A DNA stretch of 7,950 bases from Desulfobulbus sp. (lineage in GTDB: Bacteria > Desulfobacterota > Desulfobulbia > Desulfobulbales > Desulfobulbaceae). The position numbers and the translations under genes are program-made. The notes beneath the pieces were generated by a model. The model had not been told where the DNA came from and did not search any database. It was given only the letters and a program-made list of their open reading frames with translations. The DNA lies in NCBI GenBank assembly GCA_030602145.1, contig JAUWAH010000095.1:1-7950 (forward strand), given 5' to 3'. Of this stretch, positions 6,761 through 7,950 are shown piece by piece; the first letter of the stretch is position 1; each line of letters opens with the position of its first letter.

Positions 6761-7539
6761 TCGCCATGGGTTTTCTGGATTTCGAGACCCAACAGAGGGT
6801 CTACTACGAGCGCATCGAGGGGGAGGCAGAACGACCCTGTTTGGTCTTCCTGCACGAGGGACTGGGGTGCGTTAGCCAGTGGAGCGGATTTCCCCATCGG
6901 CTCTGTCAGCGGACCGGCTGCCCCGGCCTGCTCTATGATCGGCTGGGTCACGGTCTCTCGTCGCCTCTTGGCGGGGGCCGTGGCAACGGCTACCTGCACG
7001 CATGCGGACTCAGCGAATTGCCGAAGGTGCTCGAGGGGTTGATTCCCGGCCAGAGGTTCATCCTCGTCGGCCATTCCGACGGCGGCAGTATCAGTTTGAT
7101 CTACGCTGCTGAACAGCCATCGCTTCTGGTCGGTGTTGTGACCATCGCCGCCCATGTCTTGGTCGAACAGGAGACCGTCGACGGCGTCATCGAGGCGCAG
7201 CGCGCCTGGGACAGGGGCAAGTTGAAGAAAGGGCTGGCCCGCCTGCACGGCGATAAGGCCGAAGCCCTGTTCAGGGCCTGGGCCGACATCTGGACAAGCC
7301 CGTCCTTTCGTACCTGGTCGATCGTCGACCGGTTGCCCGCCATCGTGGCGCCACTGCTTGTCCTCCAGGGCCGCAACGACCAGTACGGCACCGCCGCCCA
7401 GGTGGATGCCATCGTCGCTTCCGCAGGGGGCCCGGTCACGCCGCTGCTTCTGGAGGACTGCGGCCATGCCCCTCACCTCGATTTTCCCGAACTGGCCCTG
7501 GACCTGACGGCCTGCTTCGTCAACCGGGTGGCCCGCTAG
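6757..7539 (+). CDS. Alpha/beta hydrolase, 260 aa
   Basis: Cytoplasmic alpha/beta-hydrolase-fold enzyme (COG0596-like). Seen: LHEGLG (32-37) as the oxyanion region, YDRLGHGLS (60-68), nucleophile elbow GHSDGG (105-110, Ser107), APLLVLQGRNDQYG with candidate acid D208, and CGHAPH with catalytic H237. The triad is complete and the length is typical. The HEGLG, GHSDGGSI and NDQYGT wording fits a subgroup usually annotated only as alpha/beta hydrolase, so the substrate (an ester, thioester or similar) cannot be named. There is no signal peptide. Start: ATG 6757 overlaps the VanZ-like stop as ATGA, the usual sign of translational coupling. Alternatives are ATG 6766 (MGFLDF...) and GTG 6730. Its co-translation with a VanZ-like protein suggests a shared, perhaps envelope or lipid related, task, which is inference from position only. 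Confidence 0.92.
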   Translation: MIAMGFLDFETQQRVYYERIEGEAERPCLVFLHEGLGCVSQWSGFPHRLCQRTGCPGLLYDRLGHGLSSPLGGGRGNGYLHACGLSELPKVLEGLIPGQRFILVGHSDGGSISLIYAAEQPSLLVGVVTIAAHVLVEQETVDGVIEAQRAWDRGKLKKGLARLHGDKAEALFRAWADIWTSPSFRTWSIVDRLPAIVAPLLVLQGRNDQYGTAAQVDAIVASAGGPVTPLLLEDCGHAPHLDFPELALDLTACFVNRVAR

Positions 7540-7558
7540 CCGCCCGGCACCGGAGCGG
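7540..7558 (+). terminator. Possible GC-rich terminator hairpin between the hydrolase gene and hemB
   Basis: Immediately after the hydrolase stop, CCGC-CCG (7540-7546) can pair with CGG-A-GCGG (7551-7558) around GCAC, with one bulged A. A pyrimidine-rich stretch with short T-runs (7559-7591) follows, but no clean U-tract. It lies in the 51-base space between convergent genes, where termination is expected. Confidence 0.35.
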
Positions 7559-7590
7559 CTTTCGCGGTTTGCCCTCTTCTCTTTTCGCTT

Positions 7591-7950
<360 letters not shown>

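Noticed and set aside
6508..7476. A 322-codon open frame on the - strand opposite the VanZ-like and hydrolase genes
   Set aside because: The sense strand carries complete VanZ-like and hydrolase motifs, and the antisense product is low in hydrophobic structure and unrecognised.

Overview
The window looks like chromosomal DNA from a GC-rich Gram-negative bacterium. The gene families and their wording (a cache-type sensor kinase paired with a DUF3369/HD-GYP response regulator, and a cytoplasmic Ser/Thr kinase carrying a DUF1566 domain) suggest a deltaproteobacterium, possibly a Desulfobulbus-like sulfate reducer. That assignment is inference from protein style, not from a marker gene. No tRNA, rRNA, CRISPR array, transposase, phage gene or clear mobile element was seen.

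The left two thirds (about 1-5635) is a signalling block, all on the + strand. It holds a Hanks-type Ser/Thr protein kinase fused to a C-terminal DUF1566 (Lcl_C-like) domain, a 159-residue protein of no recognised family, a membrane-bound sensor histidine kinase (TM, dCache-like, TM, HAMP, coiled coil, HisKA, HATPase), and a response regulator whose output is an HD-GYP cyclic-di-GMP phosphodiesterase. The last two genes are 12 bases apart and almost certainly form one transcription unit and a cognate pair. A signal outside the membrane would be converted into phosphorylation of the regulator and then into c-di-GMP hydrolysis. Whether the Ser/Thr kinase and the unknown protein feed into the same pathway is open. 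A 125-base gap with a TTGACA element and two small inverted repeats separates them from the histidine kinase.

The right third (about 5845-7539) is a compact + strand cluster: a SEC-C zinc-motif protein, a small VanZ-like membrane protein (1-base gap) and an alpha/beta hydrolase (4-base ATGA overlap). The tight spacing points to an operon, but its common purpose cannot be read from the sequence.

At the right edge, converging on this cluster from the - strand, is the 3' part of hemB (porphobilinogen synthase), a housekeeping haem and tetrapyrrole gene that runs out of the window. The most unusual items are the soluble kinase-DUF1566 fusion and its unrecognised 159-residue neighbour. Nothing in the window by itself demonstrates a new system.
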